DNA from: RGIG1828 sp045592485
Lineage (GTDB): Bacteria; Bacillota; Clostridia; UMGS1810
DNA: 6,958 nt
Assembly: GCA_045592485.1 (NCBI GenBank)
Contig: JAZNUS010000221.1
Location: 1-6,958, forward strand
Reading direction: 5' to 3'
The translations under genes and the position numbers were made by a program. The notes under the pieces are model-generated. The model had not been told where the DNA came from and searched no databases. It worked only from the letters and a program-made list of their open reading frames with translations. Positions 1 through 6,395 of this stretch are shown piece after piece. How positions within the stretch are numbered: the stretch's first letter is position 1; each line of letters starts with the position of its first letter.

Positions 1-1
1 A

Positions 2-54
2 AAAACACTAACTTAATTTACTGAATTAAAAGCACTATATTAAAGCACTAATTC
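2..54. repeat. Short direct repeats (AAAGCACTA) in the leader
   Basis: AAAGCACTA occurs exactly at 29-37 and 42-50, with a one-mismatch copy (AAAACACTA) at 2-10. The two exact copies sit inside a 6-bp inverted repeat, GAATTA at 23-28 and TAATTC at 49-54. Leader sequences before 16S rRNA often take part in processing stems with the 16S trailer, which could be the role here, but the partner strand is outside the window. Chance in AT-rich DNA is possible. Confidence 0.35.
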
Positions 55-93
55 AACTCAAATTCTCTTTTCGAGAACCTCTCATACTGTTCA

Positions 94-107
94 TTTTTCA
101 AAGATCA
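94..107 (-). promoter_or_regulatory. boxA-like rRNA antitermination site
   Basis: On the minus strand this reads TGATCTTTGAAAAA and is followed by TGAACA. It closely resembles the boxA of Bacillus rRNA operons (TGTTCTTTGAAAA). boxA RNA is bound by NusB and S10 to make transcription of rRNA resistant to termination. It begins about 25 bases after the predicted start of promoter P2, as expected in an rRNA leader. A copy of this motif also occurs in many 16S-23S spacers, but the promoters just upstream favour the leader. Confidence 0.65.
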
Positions 108-131
108 AATGTTTCCGCCGCTTAGCGTCAA

Positions 132-167
132 CTTGTTAATAATACCACAAACATTTCCGTTTGTCAA
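132..167 (-). promoter_or_regulatory. rRNA-type promoter P2
   Basis: A minus-strand -35 box TTGACA (167-162) is separated by exactly 17 bp from the -10 box TATTAT (144-139). TG at the extended -10 position (147-146) adds strength. The predicted start is a G near 132, consistent with Firmicutes rRNA promoters, which commonly initiate with a purine. The 40 bp upstream are almost pure A/T. The combination of consensus -35, 17-bp spacer, AT-rich upstream region and downstream boxA is why I call it an rRNA promoter rather than an ordinary one. Confidence 0.7.
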
Positions 168-210
168 CACTTTTTTAAAAACTTTTCAAAAAATTTTTTT
201 AAAGTGTTTT
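168..210 (-). promoter_or_regulatory. AT-rich UP-element-like region of P2
   Basis: Directly upstream of the P2 -35 box on the minus strand lie phased A and T runs (A and T tracts between about 174 and 203). Such sequences are bound by the C-terminal domains of RNA polymerase alpha subunits and boost rRNA promoters. This is inferred from composition and position only. Confidence 0.5.
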
Positions 211-219
211 GGTGTTATT

Positions 220-245
220 AAAAGCACCCTCAGCGAGAGTGCTTT
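220..245 (-). terminator. Probable terminator of the recD2-comF-ABC-F operon
   Basis: Arms 221-231 and 235-245 form an 11-bp stem with a 3-base loop. On the minus-strand RNA the one non-Watson-Crick position (228/238) is a G-U wobble, whereas on the plus strand it is a C-A mismatch, so the hairpin is oriented for minus-strand transcripts. It is followed by four U and then AAUAA, a short tail, so termination may be partial. It lies about 66 bases after the ABC-F stop codon. It also overlaps the predicted start site of promoter P1. Confidence 0.6.
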
Positions 246-277
246 ATTAATATATCACAACCGGAAACATAAGTCAA
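242..277 (-). promoter_or_regulatory. Upstream tandem promoter P1
   Basis: A minus-strand -35 box TTGACT (277-272) and -10 box TATATT (254-249) are separated by 17 bp, with TG at the extended -10 position (257-256). The predicted start is at about 242. It lies 110 bp upstream of P2 and resembles it around the -10 (TTGTG before the box, AAG at the start site). Tandem P1/P2 promoters about 100 bp apart are typical of Bacillus rRNA operons. It fits between the ABC-F stop codon and the hairpin at 221-245. Confidence 0.55.
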
Positions 278-310
278 CACAAAAAAACATTTTTGGGTAT
301 TTCGCATACA

Positions 311-2227
311 TTATTGACAACTTTCCAGTTCAATACTTAAAGTATTCCACAATTCATACAGATTATTCAGTTCTTCTTCAAGGTCCTGACACTGTTTATA
401 AAGTTCGCTAACCTTTCCGTAATCAGCTCCCGCATCTGCTATTGCCTGCTTGAGATTTGCAATTTCAGTCTCAGTCTGCTCTATCTTATCTTCAGAGGCA
501 GCGAGTTTTTTTGTGATGTTTTTTATATTCGCCTGACGGCGTTTGTTGCTTTCATATTCTTCCGCACCGCTTCCGGGTCTGATTGAAGCAACAGATGACA
601 CACTTTGCAGATTCTTGTTTTTATATTCAAGGTACGCATCGTAGTTTCCATTGTAGCTTGCAATTCCGTCAGATGTCATTTCCAGAATACGGTCGGCACA
701 TTTATTAAGAAAATAACGGTCATGAGACACAATAATAACCGTTCCCTCAAAATCTCTCACAGCTCCGTCAAGAGCCTCCCTCGATGAAAGGTCAAGATGG
801 TTTGTAGGTTCGTCAAGAAGCATTGTATTGGCTTTTTCCAGCATAAGGACAAGAAGCATAAGTCTGGCTCGTTCGCCGCCGCTCAACATTGACACTTCCT
901 TGTACACATCTTCGTCGGTAAAAAGAACAGTGCCCAAAAGAGTGCGAACCTCACTTTCGTCCATACGGGGGAACCTGTCCCATATTTCATTAAGAACACT
1001 GCTCTTTGCATGAAGAAGCTTGTGCTCCTGATCATAAAAACTGAGGGATACATTTCTTCCGAATTCAAAGTTGCCGCCATAAGATGTGTTTTCGCCAACA
1101 AGTGTTTTCAGAAGGGTTGATTTTCCTATGCCGTTTGCCCCTATTATGGCAACCTTTTCTCCTCTTTTAACATCAATATTCAGGTTCCGGGCAATTTGCT
1201 TGAGTATCCCCCCTGCATTGACATTAAGCTCAAGATTTTCACAAAGAAGCACATCCTTGTAGGATGGAAATTCAATTTCAAAGCCAAACCGACAAGCCTT
1301 GTTCATCCACACAGGTTTCTCCATAACCTCTATGCGGTCGATGGCTTTCTGCTTGCTTTTTGCCATTTTGGCAGTTGATGCCCTCACCTTATTTCGGGCA
1401 ACATAATCTTCAAGCTTTTTAATTTCTTCCTGCTGTTCTTCATAATGCTTCATTTCAATTTCATAGTTTTTTTCTTTTGCATCAAGATAAGCAGAATAGT
1501 TCCCCGGATATTTTGTGGCTCTGCACCTTTCAATTTCATAAATTGTATCACATATGCTGTCAAGAAAATATCTGTCATGGGAAACTGCAATAATTATACC
1601 CTTATATGACTTCAGATAGTTTTCGAGCCACTGCATTGTGCGAAAATCAAGATGGTTAGTGGGCTCGTCCAGAAGAAGCACACCGGGATTTTTCAGAAGA
1701 AGCTTTGCAAAAGCAAATTTTGTTTTTTCGCCTCCGCTCAAGGTTTTCGCCTTGGTTTTCTTCATATCAAAATCATCGAAGCCCATTCCGGACATAACTG
1801 TCTTTATCCGGGTATCAACCTCAAAGCCACCCTTGGAATCAAAAAGTGCCGACACTCTGGAATAGGAATCCATAAGTTCCTTGCGTTTTAATTCATCAAC
1901 ATCAGGCGCAGACATAGCGTTTTCTATGTTTCTCATTTCATCCTCAAGGGAGGTGATTTCCGAAAAAATACTCATGATTTCTTCCCACATGGTGTTTTCG
2001 GAATCGTCTATGGCATTTTGCTTAAGAAAGCCCACCGATGAATCTTTTGGCGTGAATATACTTCCACTGTCATAGCCAAGCTCTCCGGCAATAATGCGCA
2101 AAAGGGTTGTTTTTCCGGCTCCGTTGGCACCGATAAGCCCTACTTTTTCATTGTCGGAAATATTCATTGTTATATTTTCAAGAATAAGGTCAACTCCGTA
2201 ACTCTTGGTCACGGAGGTTATCTGCAT
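311..2227 (-). CDS. ABC-F family ATPase, duplicated ABC protein acting on ribosomes
   Basis: ABC-F proteins have two ABC ATPase domains and no membrane domain; they bind the ribosomal E site and relieve stalled or blocked translation. With the start at 2227 the product is 638 residues. Domain 1 shows Walker A GANGAGKT (33-40), signature LSGGE (163-167), Walker B and D-loop LLLDEPTNHLD (184-194; catalytic Glu188) and switch SHDR (216-219). Domain 2 shows GANGIGKS (363-370), LSGGER (448-453), MLLDEPTNHLD (469-479; Glu473) and SHDR (501-504). The linker at about 245-325 is charged and basic, as expected for the P-site tRNA-interacting arm. Residues about 557-636 form a predicted coiled coil like those of Uup and YdiF. 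All catalytic residues are intact. It is the last gene of the recD2 operon and overlaps comF by 38 bp. The start is uncertain: AAAAGGAG (2250-2243) lies 15 bases before this ATG but only 3 bases before an in-frame ATG at 2239. A housekeeping YdiF/YfmR/Uup-like member is more likely than a resistance factor. Confidence 0.93.
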   Translation of the reverse strand: MQITSVTKSYGVDLILENITMNISDNEKVGLIGANGAGKTTLLRIIAGELGYDSGSIFTPKDSSVGFLKQNAIDDSENTMWEEIMSIFSEITSLEDEMRNIENAMSAPDVDELKRKELMDSYSRVSALFDSKGGFEVDTRIKTVMSGMGFDDFDMKKTKAKTLSGGEKTKFAFAKLLLKNPGVLLLDEPTNHLDFRTMQWLENYLKSYKGIIIAVSHDRYFLDSICDTIYEIERCRATKYPGNYSAYLDAKEKNYEIEMKHYEEQQEEIKKLEDYVARNKVRASTAKMAKSKQKAIDRIEVMEKPVWMNKACRFGFEIEFPSYKDVLLCENLELNVNAGGILKQIARNLNIDVKRGEKVAIIGANGIGKSTLLKTLVGENTSYGGNFEFGRNVSLSFYDQEHKLLHAKSSVLNEIWDRFPRMDESEVRTLLGTVLFTDEDVYKEVSMLSGGERARLMLLVLMLEKANTMLLDEPTNHLDLSSREALDGAVRDFEGTVIIVSHDRYFLNKCADRILEMTSDGIASYNGNYDAYLEYKNKNLQSVSSVASIRPGSGAEEYESNKRRQANIKNITKKLAASEDKIEQTETEIANLKQAIADAGADYGKVSELYKQCQDLEEELNNLYELWNTLSIELESCQ

Positions 2228-2924
2228 CGAAATCGCCATCATCTCCTTTTCTGTAGCAAGCGGCAAGAACAGTCACATTTTCCGCACCGTGCATTTTAAG
2301 AATGCGGGCACACTCGTTTGCTGTTGAGCCGGTAGTGAAAACATCGTCTATCAGCAGTATGTTCTTGCCGGATATATCATATTTTAAATTAAATTCTATT
2401 GCTCCTCTTATGCATATTCTTCTCACAAGATAACCCATCGAGCTCAATGGATTGATATTTTTTATCTTGATAAGCAAATCCCCCGCCACTTCGGCATGTA
2501 GTCCAAGTTCGCTTGCAATGACATATGACTGATTATATTCTCTGTCTCTCACCGGATGAGTTGGTACGGGACAGACAAGGGAATATTCGTCTTCGAGTCC
2601 GTGATATTCAACAACAAGCTTTAATGCAGTTGAAAACGCCTTAGACAAGTAGCGCCGTCCGTGAAACTTGTATCTGAGCATCGCACTTCTTGTGAACCGT
2701 TCATAGGGCAAGGCACTTATTACTTCATCAAAGTAGCTGTCAGGCTCAATTATCACTTCCGAATTTTTACACACATGCTTCAGGCAATCATCGCAAATTG
2801 ATTCTTCCCGTCCTAACGGCACGGGGCAATTACATACCACACACCGCTTGGGACAAAAAATATCTGTAATAAGCTCAGAAAAAAACGATATCATCTTTAG
2901 AGCTGATTTTCTTTTTTGATTCAT
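2190..2924 (-). CDS. comF: ComF family phosphoribosyltransferase-like protein
   Basis: This is a 244-residue cytoplasmic protein of the ComFC/GntX family, known from natural transformation in Bacillus and Haemophilus; its biochemical reaction is not well established. The N-terminus carries a zinc-finger-like cysteine cluster: CPKRCVVC at 24-31 with Cys33, then CDDC at 44-47. The family's LRYKFHGRRYL segment is at about 83-93 and the REYNQS segment at 128-133. A clear PRPP-binding loop, LLIDDVFTTGST, spans 190-201. The length fits the family. ATG 2924 is chosen because GGAG (2938-2935) lies 10 bases upstream. A TTG start 18 codons earlier has no visible ribosome binding site. The gene overlaps the end of recD2 by 50 bp and the start of the ABC-F gene by about 38 bp, so it is probably translated by coupling within one mRNA. 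The PRPP loop is intact, so binding of PRPP or another ribose phosphate is plausible. Its partner in DNA uptake or repair is inferred only from the family and from its neighbour. Confidence 0.9.
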   Translation of the reverse strand: MNQKRKSALKMISFFSELITDIFCPKRCVVCNCPVPLGREESICDDCLKHVCKNSEVIIEPDSYFDEVISALPYERFTRSAMLRYKFHGRRYLSKAFSTALKLVVEYHGLEDEYSLVCPVPTHPVRDREYNQSYVIASELGLHAEVAGDLLIKIKNINPLSSMGYLVRRICIRGAIEFNLKYDISGKNILLIDDVFTTGSTANECARILKMHGAENVTVLAACYRKGDDGDFDADNLRDQELRS

Positions 2925-5112
2925 TTTCAAGCTTCTCCGTAAGCGCCGAATATCTTTTGTCTTCTTTATTGTTGTCAACCATTCGTTCCATTATGTTTTT
3001 CTGTCCCACAAGAACCACAAGCTGTTTTGCCCTTGTTACACCGGTGTAGAAAAGGTTACGGTTCAAAAGCATATCGGGAGCCTTGAACATTGGTATTATG
3101 ACAACCGGGAATTCGCTCCCCTGACTTTTGTGAACTGTGATGCAATAAGCAAGTGCAAGCTCGGAAAGGTCTTTGAAACTATACGCCACTCTTTTATCGT
3201 CAAAAATAACAGTAAGAATTTTGAAATCGTGATTTATTTCTTTTATATAGCCCACATCTCCGTTAAAAATTCCTGAACCGGGATAGTCTGTTTCAGTATT
3301 GAACCATTCCATGTCATAATTGTTCTTTATTTGCATAACCTTGTCCCCTTCACGGAAGGTTATGTCGCCGAACACCTTTTCTTTTTTTGTTTTGTGAGGC
3401 GGATTCAGAAGTTGCTGCAAAAGTCTGTTCATGTTGGCAACTCCGGTGTGTCCCTTTTTTGTGGGCGAAAGAACCTGAATGTCAAAAGGTTCGTAGCCAT
3501 AAGTTTTTTTCAGTCTGGTGGAGCATAATTCACAAATATACCCCGCCCCTTCATCTGCTGAGGGAACCGAAGCAAAATAGAAATCACTTCCTGCAGTGTT
3601 GCACACAGGGTAGGTGCCTTTGTTTATTGCGTGGGCATTGTTTACTATCATACTTTCCTCTGACTGACGGAAAATTTGTGTCAGTCTGATAACACTGACA
3701 CAACCGCTGTTTATTATATCCCTCAAAACATTTCCCGGTCCCACCGAAGGAAGCTGATTCACATCCCCAACAAGAATCAGCCGTGTCCCCGGCCTTGTGG
3801 CACGGAGAAGATTGTTCATAAGAACAATATCGACCATAGACATTTCATCAACTATTATAACATCTGCATCAATGGGATCTGACTCGTTACGCATACAGTT
3901 CATATCTTCACCGTCGGTGTAGCTTACTTCCAGCAGGCGGTGAATTGTTTTGGCCTCCATGTGGCAGACCTGACTCATTCGTTTTGCAGCCCTGCCGGTG
4001 GGAGCAGTGAGGGCAACCTTAAGTCGCATTGATTTCATAATATCTATTATGGCATTTATTATTGTTGTTTTACCAGTGCCCGGCCCTCCGGTAATAACCA
4101 TCACATTTTTGCTCATTGCACACCTTACCGCCTCGCGCTGAAGGTCGGCAAATTCAAGAGAGCTTTTAATTTGTGCAATATCTATCTGTTTTTCTATGTT
4201 AACATCATTTACATCGTGAGTTGTTTCTGCCAGACGAATAATTTTTTGAGCAACATACTTTTCATAATCATAATATTCCCGGAGATATACAACCTCAGAA
4301 TTACCCAAGGTTTCTTTTACGCACGAAAAAACAGAGCACAGGTAATCTATATATGCTCCAATTTTCTCCGGTTCTGTCCCCAGCAAAGCAGCACTTTCAT
4401 TTGCAAGAATATGTATAGGGAGATAGGTGTGTCCGAACTGAAGAGCATATTTAAGCATATAGAGGATTCCGGCACATATTCTCTTGTCGGAGTCCGGCGG
4501 AATGTTGTTGGAAAGAGCAATTTCATCGGCTTTTCTGAAGCCGACACCATATTCCGGTTCACAAAGTATATAGGGGTTTGCCAGAAGCACATCTTTCGAA
4601 AACAAATTATGCTTGCGGTATATTTTCATGCACACATTAGTGGATATGCCGTGTTTTTTAAGAAACATAAAAAGCTCTGATGTACCAAGCTGATTTGCAA
4701 AGCTCTGACCAATTTCCAGTGCTTTTTTTTCGGATATGCCGTTTATGAGTGCAAGACTGGCGGGATTTGAGCCAATGACATTTAGAGCATCTTCCCCAAA
4801 GCGCCGAACAATTTTTTCTGCCGTAGCTTTTCTTACACCTTTTATAATACCTGACGACAAGTAGCGGAGGATTTCCTCTCTTCCGGTGGGCATTTGCTTT
4901 TCGTACATTTCCACCTTAAATTGTTCGCCATAGGTTGGATGGTCTGTCCATTCTCCGGTGAGAACAACCTTTTCACCTTCGGCAATGCCATACATTATGC
5001 CCACAGCAATAAAGCTGAACTCGCCTTCTATATCAGCAACGGTATAGCCATTTTCATCGTTGTGGAACACAATAGTGTCAACCGTTCCTGTAATTTTTTC
5101 CTTTTCACCCAT
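2875..5112 (-). CDS. recD2: RecD2 family ATP-dependent 5'-3' DNA helicase (SF1B)
   Basis: This 745-residue helicase is of the RecD2 type, which acts without RecBC in DNA repair and replication-fork maintenance; the length is normal for the family. The N-terminal part (about 1-75) looks like the OB-fold domain, followed by helix-hairpin-helix-like segments (about 80-200, e.g. YGVGFRKADEIA at 188-199). The motor core shows Walker A GGPGTGKT (342-349), Walker B VIIVDE (418-423), motif III GDVNQLPSVGPG (449-460), motif IV FRQ (481-483), motif V HKSQG (661-665) and motif VI TGVTRAK (690-696). All are intact. The start at 5112 is decided by GGAGGTGA (5124-5117) ending 4 bases before ATG. A longer reading from 5175 would begin inside the promoter. 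It is the first gene of the operon with comF and the ABC-F gene. The C-terminal tail (about 715-745) is charged and not conserved-looking, and its coding sequence contains the comF ribosome binding site. Confidence 0.95.
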   Translation of the reverse strand: MGEKEKITGTVDTIVFHNDENGYTVADIEGEFSFIAVGIMYGIAEGEKVVLTGEWTDHPTYGEQFKVEMYEKQMPTGREEILRYLSSGIIKGVRKATAEKIVRRFGEDALNVIGSNPASLALINGISEKKALEIGQSFANQLGTSELFMFLKKHGISTNVCMKIYRKHNLFSKDVLLANPYILCEPEYGVGFRKADEIALSNNIPPDSDKRICAGILYMLKYALQFGHTYLPIHILANESAALLGTEPEKIGAYIDYLCSVFSCVKETLGNSEVVYLREYYDYEKYVAQKIIRLAETTHDVNDVNIEKQIDIAQIKSSLEFADLQREAVRCAMSKNVMVITGGPGTGKTTIINAIIDIMKSMRLKVALTAPTGRAAKRMSQVCHMEAKTIHRLLEVSYTDGEDMNCMRNESDPIDADVIIVDEMSMVDIVLMNNLLRATRPGTRLILVGDVNQLPSVGPGNVLRDIINSGCVSVIRLTQIFRQSEESMIVNNAHAINKGTYPVCNTAGSDFYFASVPSADEGAGYICELCSTRLKKTYGYEPFDIQVLSPTKKGHTGVANMNRLLQQLLNPPHKTKKEKVFGDITFREGDKVMQIKNNYDMEWFNTETDYPGSGIFNGDVGYIKEINHDFKILTVIFDDKRVAYSFKDLSELALAYCITVHKSQGSEFPVVIIPMFKAPDMLLNRNLFYTGVTRAKQLVVLVGQKNIMERMVDNNKEDKRYSALTEKLENESKKKISSKDDIVFF

Positions 5113-5116
5113 ACCG

Positions 5117-5124
5117 TCACCTCC
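5117..5124 (-). promoter_or_regulatory. Strong ribosome binding site of recD2
   Basis: GGAGGTGA on the minus strand is complementary to the 3' end of 16S rRNA over 8 bases. It lies 4 bases before ATG 5112 (7 bases when counted from GGAGG). It fixes the recD2 start against the longer upstream reading. Confidence 0.85.
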
Positions 5125-5147
5125 AATTGCGCACTCAAACTCATTAT

Positions 5148-5183
5148 AAAGTATATTATACACATTTATCACCATGATGTCAA
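5148..5183 (-). promoter_or_regulatory. Perfect-consensus sigma-70/sigma-A promoter of the recD2 operon
   Basis: The minus strand has TTGACA (5183-5178), a spacer of exactly 17 bp, and TATAAT (5160-5155), all matching consensus. The predicted start near 5148 gives a leader of about 36 bases to ATG 5112. A second TATAAT at 5148-5143 overlaps the start region but has no good -35 at the right distance. The promoter sits just 15-20 bp beyond the terminator of the preceding gene. A consensus promoter suggests strong, constitutive expression. Confidence 0.85.
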
Positions 5184-5197
5184 AGGCTTTTTAACAG

Positions 5198-5230
5198 AAA
5201 AAAAGCTTTCCGCATTTGCGAAAAGCTTTT
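5198..5230 (-). terminator. Rho-independent terminator of the G5/3D protein gene
   Basis: Arms 5201-5213 and 5218-5230 form a 13-bp stem around a 4-base loop, with one G-U pair, beginning 4 bases after the stop codon. On the minus strand the 3' arm runs into seven T in total (5204-5198). The stem is flanked by A/T on both sides, so it could also work in the plus direction, but there is no plus-strand gene here. Confidence 0.85.
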
Positions 5231-5234
5231 CATA

Positions 5235-6302
5235 CTACAAAATATATACATTAACCTGGCGTCTGCCAAACTGCAGACATTCATTCCTTGTGTTAAAGAA
5301 CAGGTCTACCTTGTTACCCTTGATTCCGCCGCCGACATCTTCAGCAGTACAATATCCATATACATATTTTCCATCAGTGGACACAATATACATTTTGGTT
5401 CCAAGGGGAATAACTCTGGGATCGACTGCAACTGTTCCGATTTTTGCCATTGTACCGCTGGCAGTGATGCCGTATCCGGGGTCTCCGGGGCGTTTGCCGC
5501 AGCTTTCAAAGGAAAGGTCATATGCAGTGGCAGAACAGGTGATAAGCTTTTTATAAGATGTGGGAGCAGTTGTTGAACCATATACTGCAGCAGTTTTATA
5601 CTGTACAGCTTTGGTTCCCACTCTGACAACTTCATCTACAGGAGCAGCTACTGTTTCTTCACCCGCAACTGTGCGAGCAACTTCAATCCCATCATGGTAC
5701 TCAACATTGTATATAATTTTCTTGCTGCCCTTTTTTCCGGGAGTCTTAACAATCTTTTTTCCCTTTTCAAGATTAGAGTCCTTAACAGTTGAAGATTTGT
5801 AAGGAACAGAAACAATTTCCTCAATCTGCTCGTGAGTTATCTTGGTAACCGTAACAACATTTTCATCGGCTGTCAATTCGGCGTCAAGATTTACGCTATA
5901 GCCGTCATTTTCATTAAAGGGCAGGTTCTTGCCTGACACAAATTCTCTGTATGTCTCAGCATCTGTCCAATAGGTTACCGATTCGCCTCCCAATGTGACA
6001 TCAACTTTTTTCAGACGCTTGATAACAATAAGATTTTCATTTTGCGTAATTTCAGAATTGGCTCTCGGATAAAGAAGGTCGCTGTCTGCAACTTCAATTC
6101 CGTGCTGACTTATAATTTTGTCAACAGTGCTGTGTTCGGTGTAAACCGTAAGAAGGTTATCACCGTCTAAAATTATCACTTCACTGTCCAGAGGAGCAGC
6201 ATATGCTGTTGTAACGGACAGAATAAAAACTATTACCAGAAAAAATGACATTCTGCTTCTTGACTTCAAAAACTTATCATTGTGTATGGATTTAAAAAAC
6301 AT
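5235..6302 (-). CDS. Secreted DUF348-G5-3D domain protein (YabE/RpfB-like cell-wall enzyme)
   Basis: The 355-residue product starts with a signal peptide: basic residues to about 17, a hydrophobic core at 18-32, and likely cleavage after AYA (33-35). Two DUF348-like repeats follow (about 41-85 and 98-140), then a G5 domain (about 152-230), a wall- or glycan-binding module. The C-terminal 3D domain (about 254-355) has the three signature aspartates Asp294 (AVDP), Asp322 (EDVGGG) and Asp333 (KVDLFF). Proteins of this layout are thought to cut peptidoglycan as lytic transglycosylases during growth or spore resuscitation; B. subtilis YabE is longer, with more DUF348 repeats. The start at 6302 is supported by AGGAGGTG (6320-6313), 10 bases upstream. 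The alternative TTG at 6347 falls within the -10 box and cannot be in the transcript. The gene is monocistronic, with its own promoter and terminator. The four cysteines in the 3D region (256, 268, 318, 342) are discussed under findings. Confidence 0.93.
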   Translation of the reverse strand: MFFKSIHNDKFLKSRSRMSFFLVIVFILSVTTAYAAPLDSEVIILDGDNLLTVYTEHSTVDKIISQHGIEVADSDLLYPRANSEITQNENLIVIKRLKKVDVTLGGESVTYWTDAETYREFVSGKNLPFNENDGYSVNLDAELTADENVVTVTKITHEQIEEIVSVPYKSSTVKDSNLEKGKKIVKTPGKKGSKKIIYNVEYHDGIEVARTVAGEETVAAPVDEVVRVGTKAVQYKTAAVYGSTTAPTSYKKLITCSATAYDLSFESCGKRPGDPGYGITASGTMAKIGTVAVDPRVIPLGTKMYIVSTDGKYVYGYCTAEDVGGGIKGNKVDLFFNTRNECLQFGRRQVNVYIL

Positions 6303-6312
6303 AAGTATAATC

Positions 6313-6320
6313 CACCTCCT
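6313..6320 (-). promoter_or_regulatory. Ribosome binding site of the G5/3D gene
   Basis: AGGAGGTG on the minus strand lies 10 bases before ATG 6302. It chooses this start over the in-frame TTG at 6347 and the internal Met18 codon, which has no comparable site. Confidence 0.8.
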
Positions 6321-6339
6321 GATTGTATTTTTAATCAAC

Positions 6340-6375
6340 TGCCCCAATTCTAACCCATCAAAACTTTTTTGTCAA
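6340..6375 (-). promoter_or_regulatory. Sigma-70/sigma-A promoter of the G5/3D gene
   Basis: Minus-strand TTGACA (6375-6370), a 17-bp spacer and TAGAAT (6352-6347, one mismatch to consensus) predict a start near 6340 and a leader of about 38 bases. The upstream side is AT-rich. I see no c-di-AMP (ydaO-type) riboswitch in so short a leader, although such riboswitches often control similar cell-wall genes. Confidence 0.75.
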
Positions 6376-6390
6376 ATTTATTTCAAATTT
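6372..6390. repeat. Helically phased direct repeat at the -35 box
   Basis: TCAAATTT occurs at 6372-6379 and again at 6383-6390, one helical turn (11 bp) apart, overlapping the -35 box of the G5/3D promoter. This spacing would suit a regulator binding one DNA face. The words are AT-rich and short, so chance is a real alternative. Confidence 0.3.
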
Positions 6391-6395
6391 GTTAT

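Larger units (their letters stand above)
1..132 (-). other. Probable rRNA operon leader, running off the left edge
   Basis: This is the transcribed leader expected downstream of promoter P2. I see no open reading frame here that I believe. Reading leftward on the minus strand it holds a boxA-like antitermination sequence (107-94), a small hairpin with arms 63-67 and 73-77 around a 5-base loop, and an AT-rich stretch with short repeats. A boxA placed soon after tandem strong promoters is the usual arrangement before 16S rRNA in Firmicutes. The 16S gene itself is not in the window, so its presence beyond base 1 is inferred. The leader could also belong to another stable-RNA operon. Confidence 0.6.

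Noticed and set aside
109..411. Plus-strand open frame of 100 codons
   Set aside because: It overlaps the leader, both promoters and the end of the ABC-F gene antisense, has no convincing ribosome binding site, and its product looks like translated AT-rich non-coding DNA.
311..2227. Antibiotic-resistance ABC-F protein
   Set aside because: The linker between the two ATPase domains is of ordinary length, there is no leader-peptide attenuator before the gene, and it sits in a housekeeping operon. Resistance cannot be excluded but is not supported.
2875..2978. Longer comF start at 2978 (TTG)
   Set aside because: It has no ribosome binding site, would deepen the overlap with recD2 to about 100 bp, and would add a basic N-terminal tail. 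ATG 2924 has a well-placed GGAG.
4171..4680. Plus-strand open frame of 169 codons opposite recD2
   Set aside because: It lies wholly antisense within recD2, whose motifs are intact. The Phe/Ile/Tyr/Cys-rich product matches no family I recognise.
4894..5556. Plus-strand open frame of 220 codons across the recD2 promoter
   Set aside because: It runs antisense through the end of the 3D domain, the terminator, the promoter and the recD2 start. It is a shadow frame.
6303..6340. c-di-AMP (ydaO) riboswitch before the cell-wall gene
   Set aside because: The predicted leader is under 40 bases and contains none of the conserved ydaO segments.
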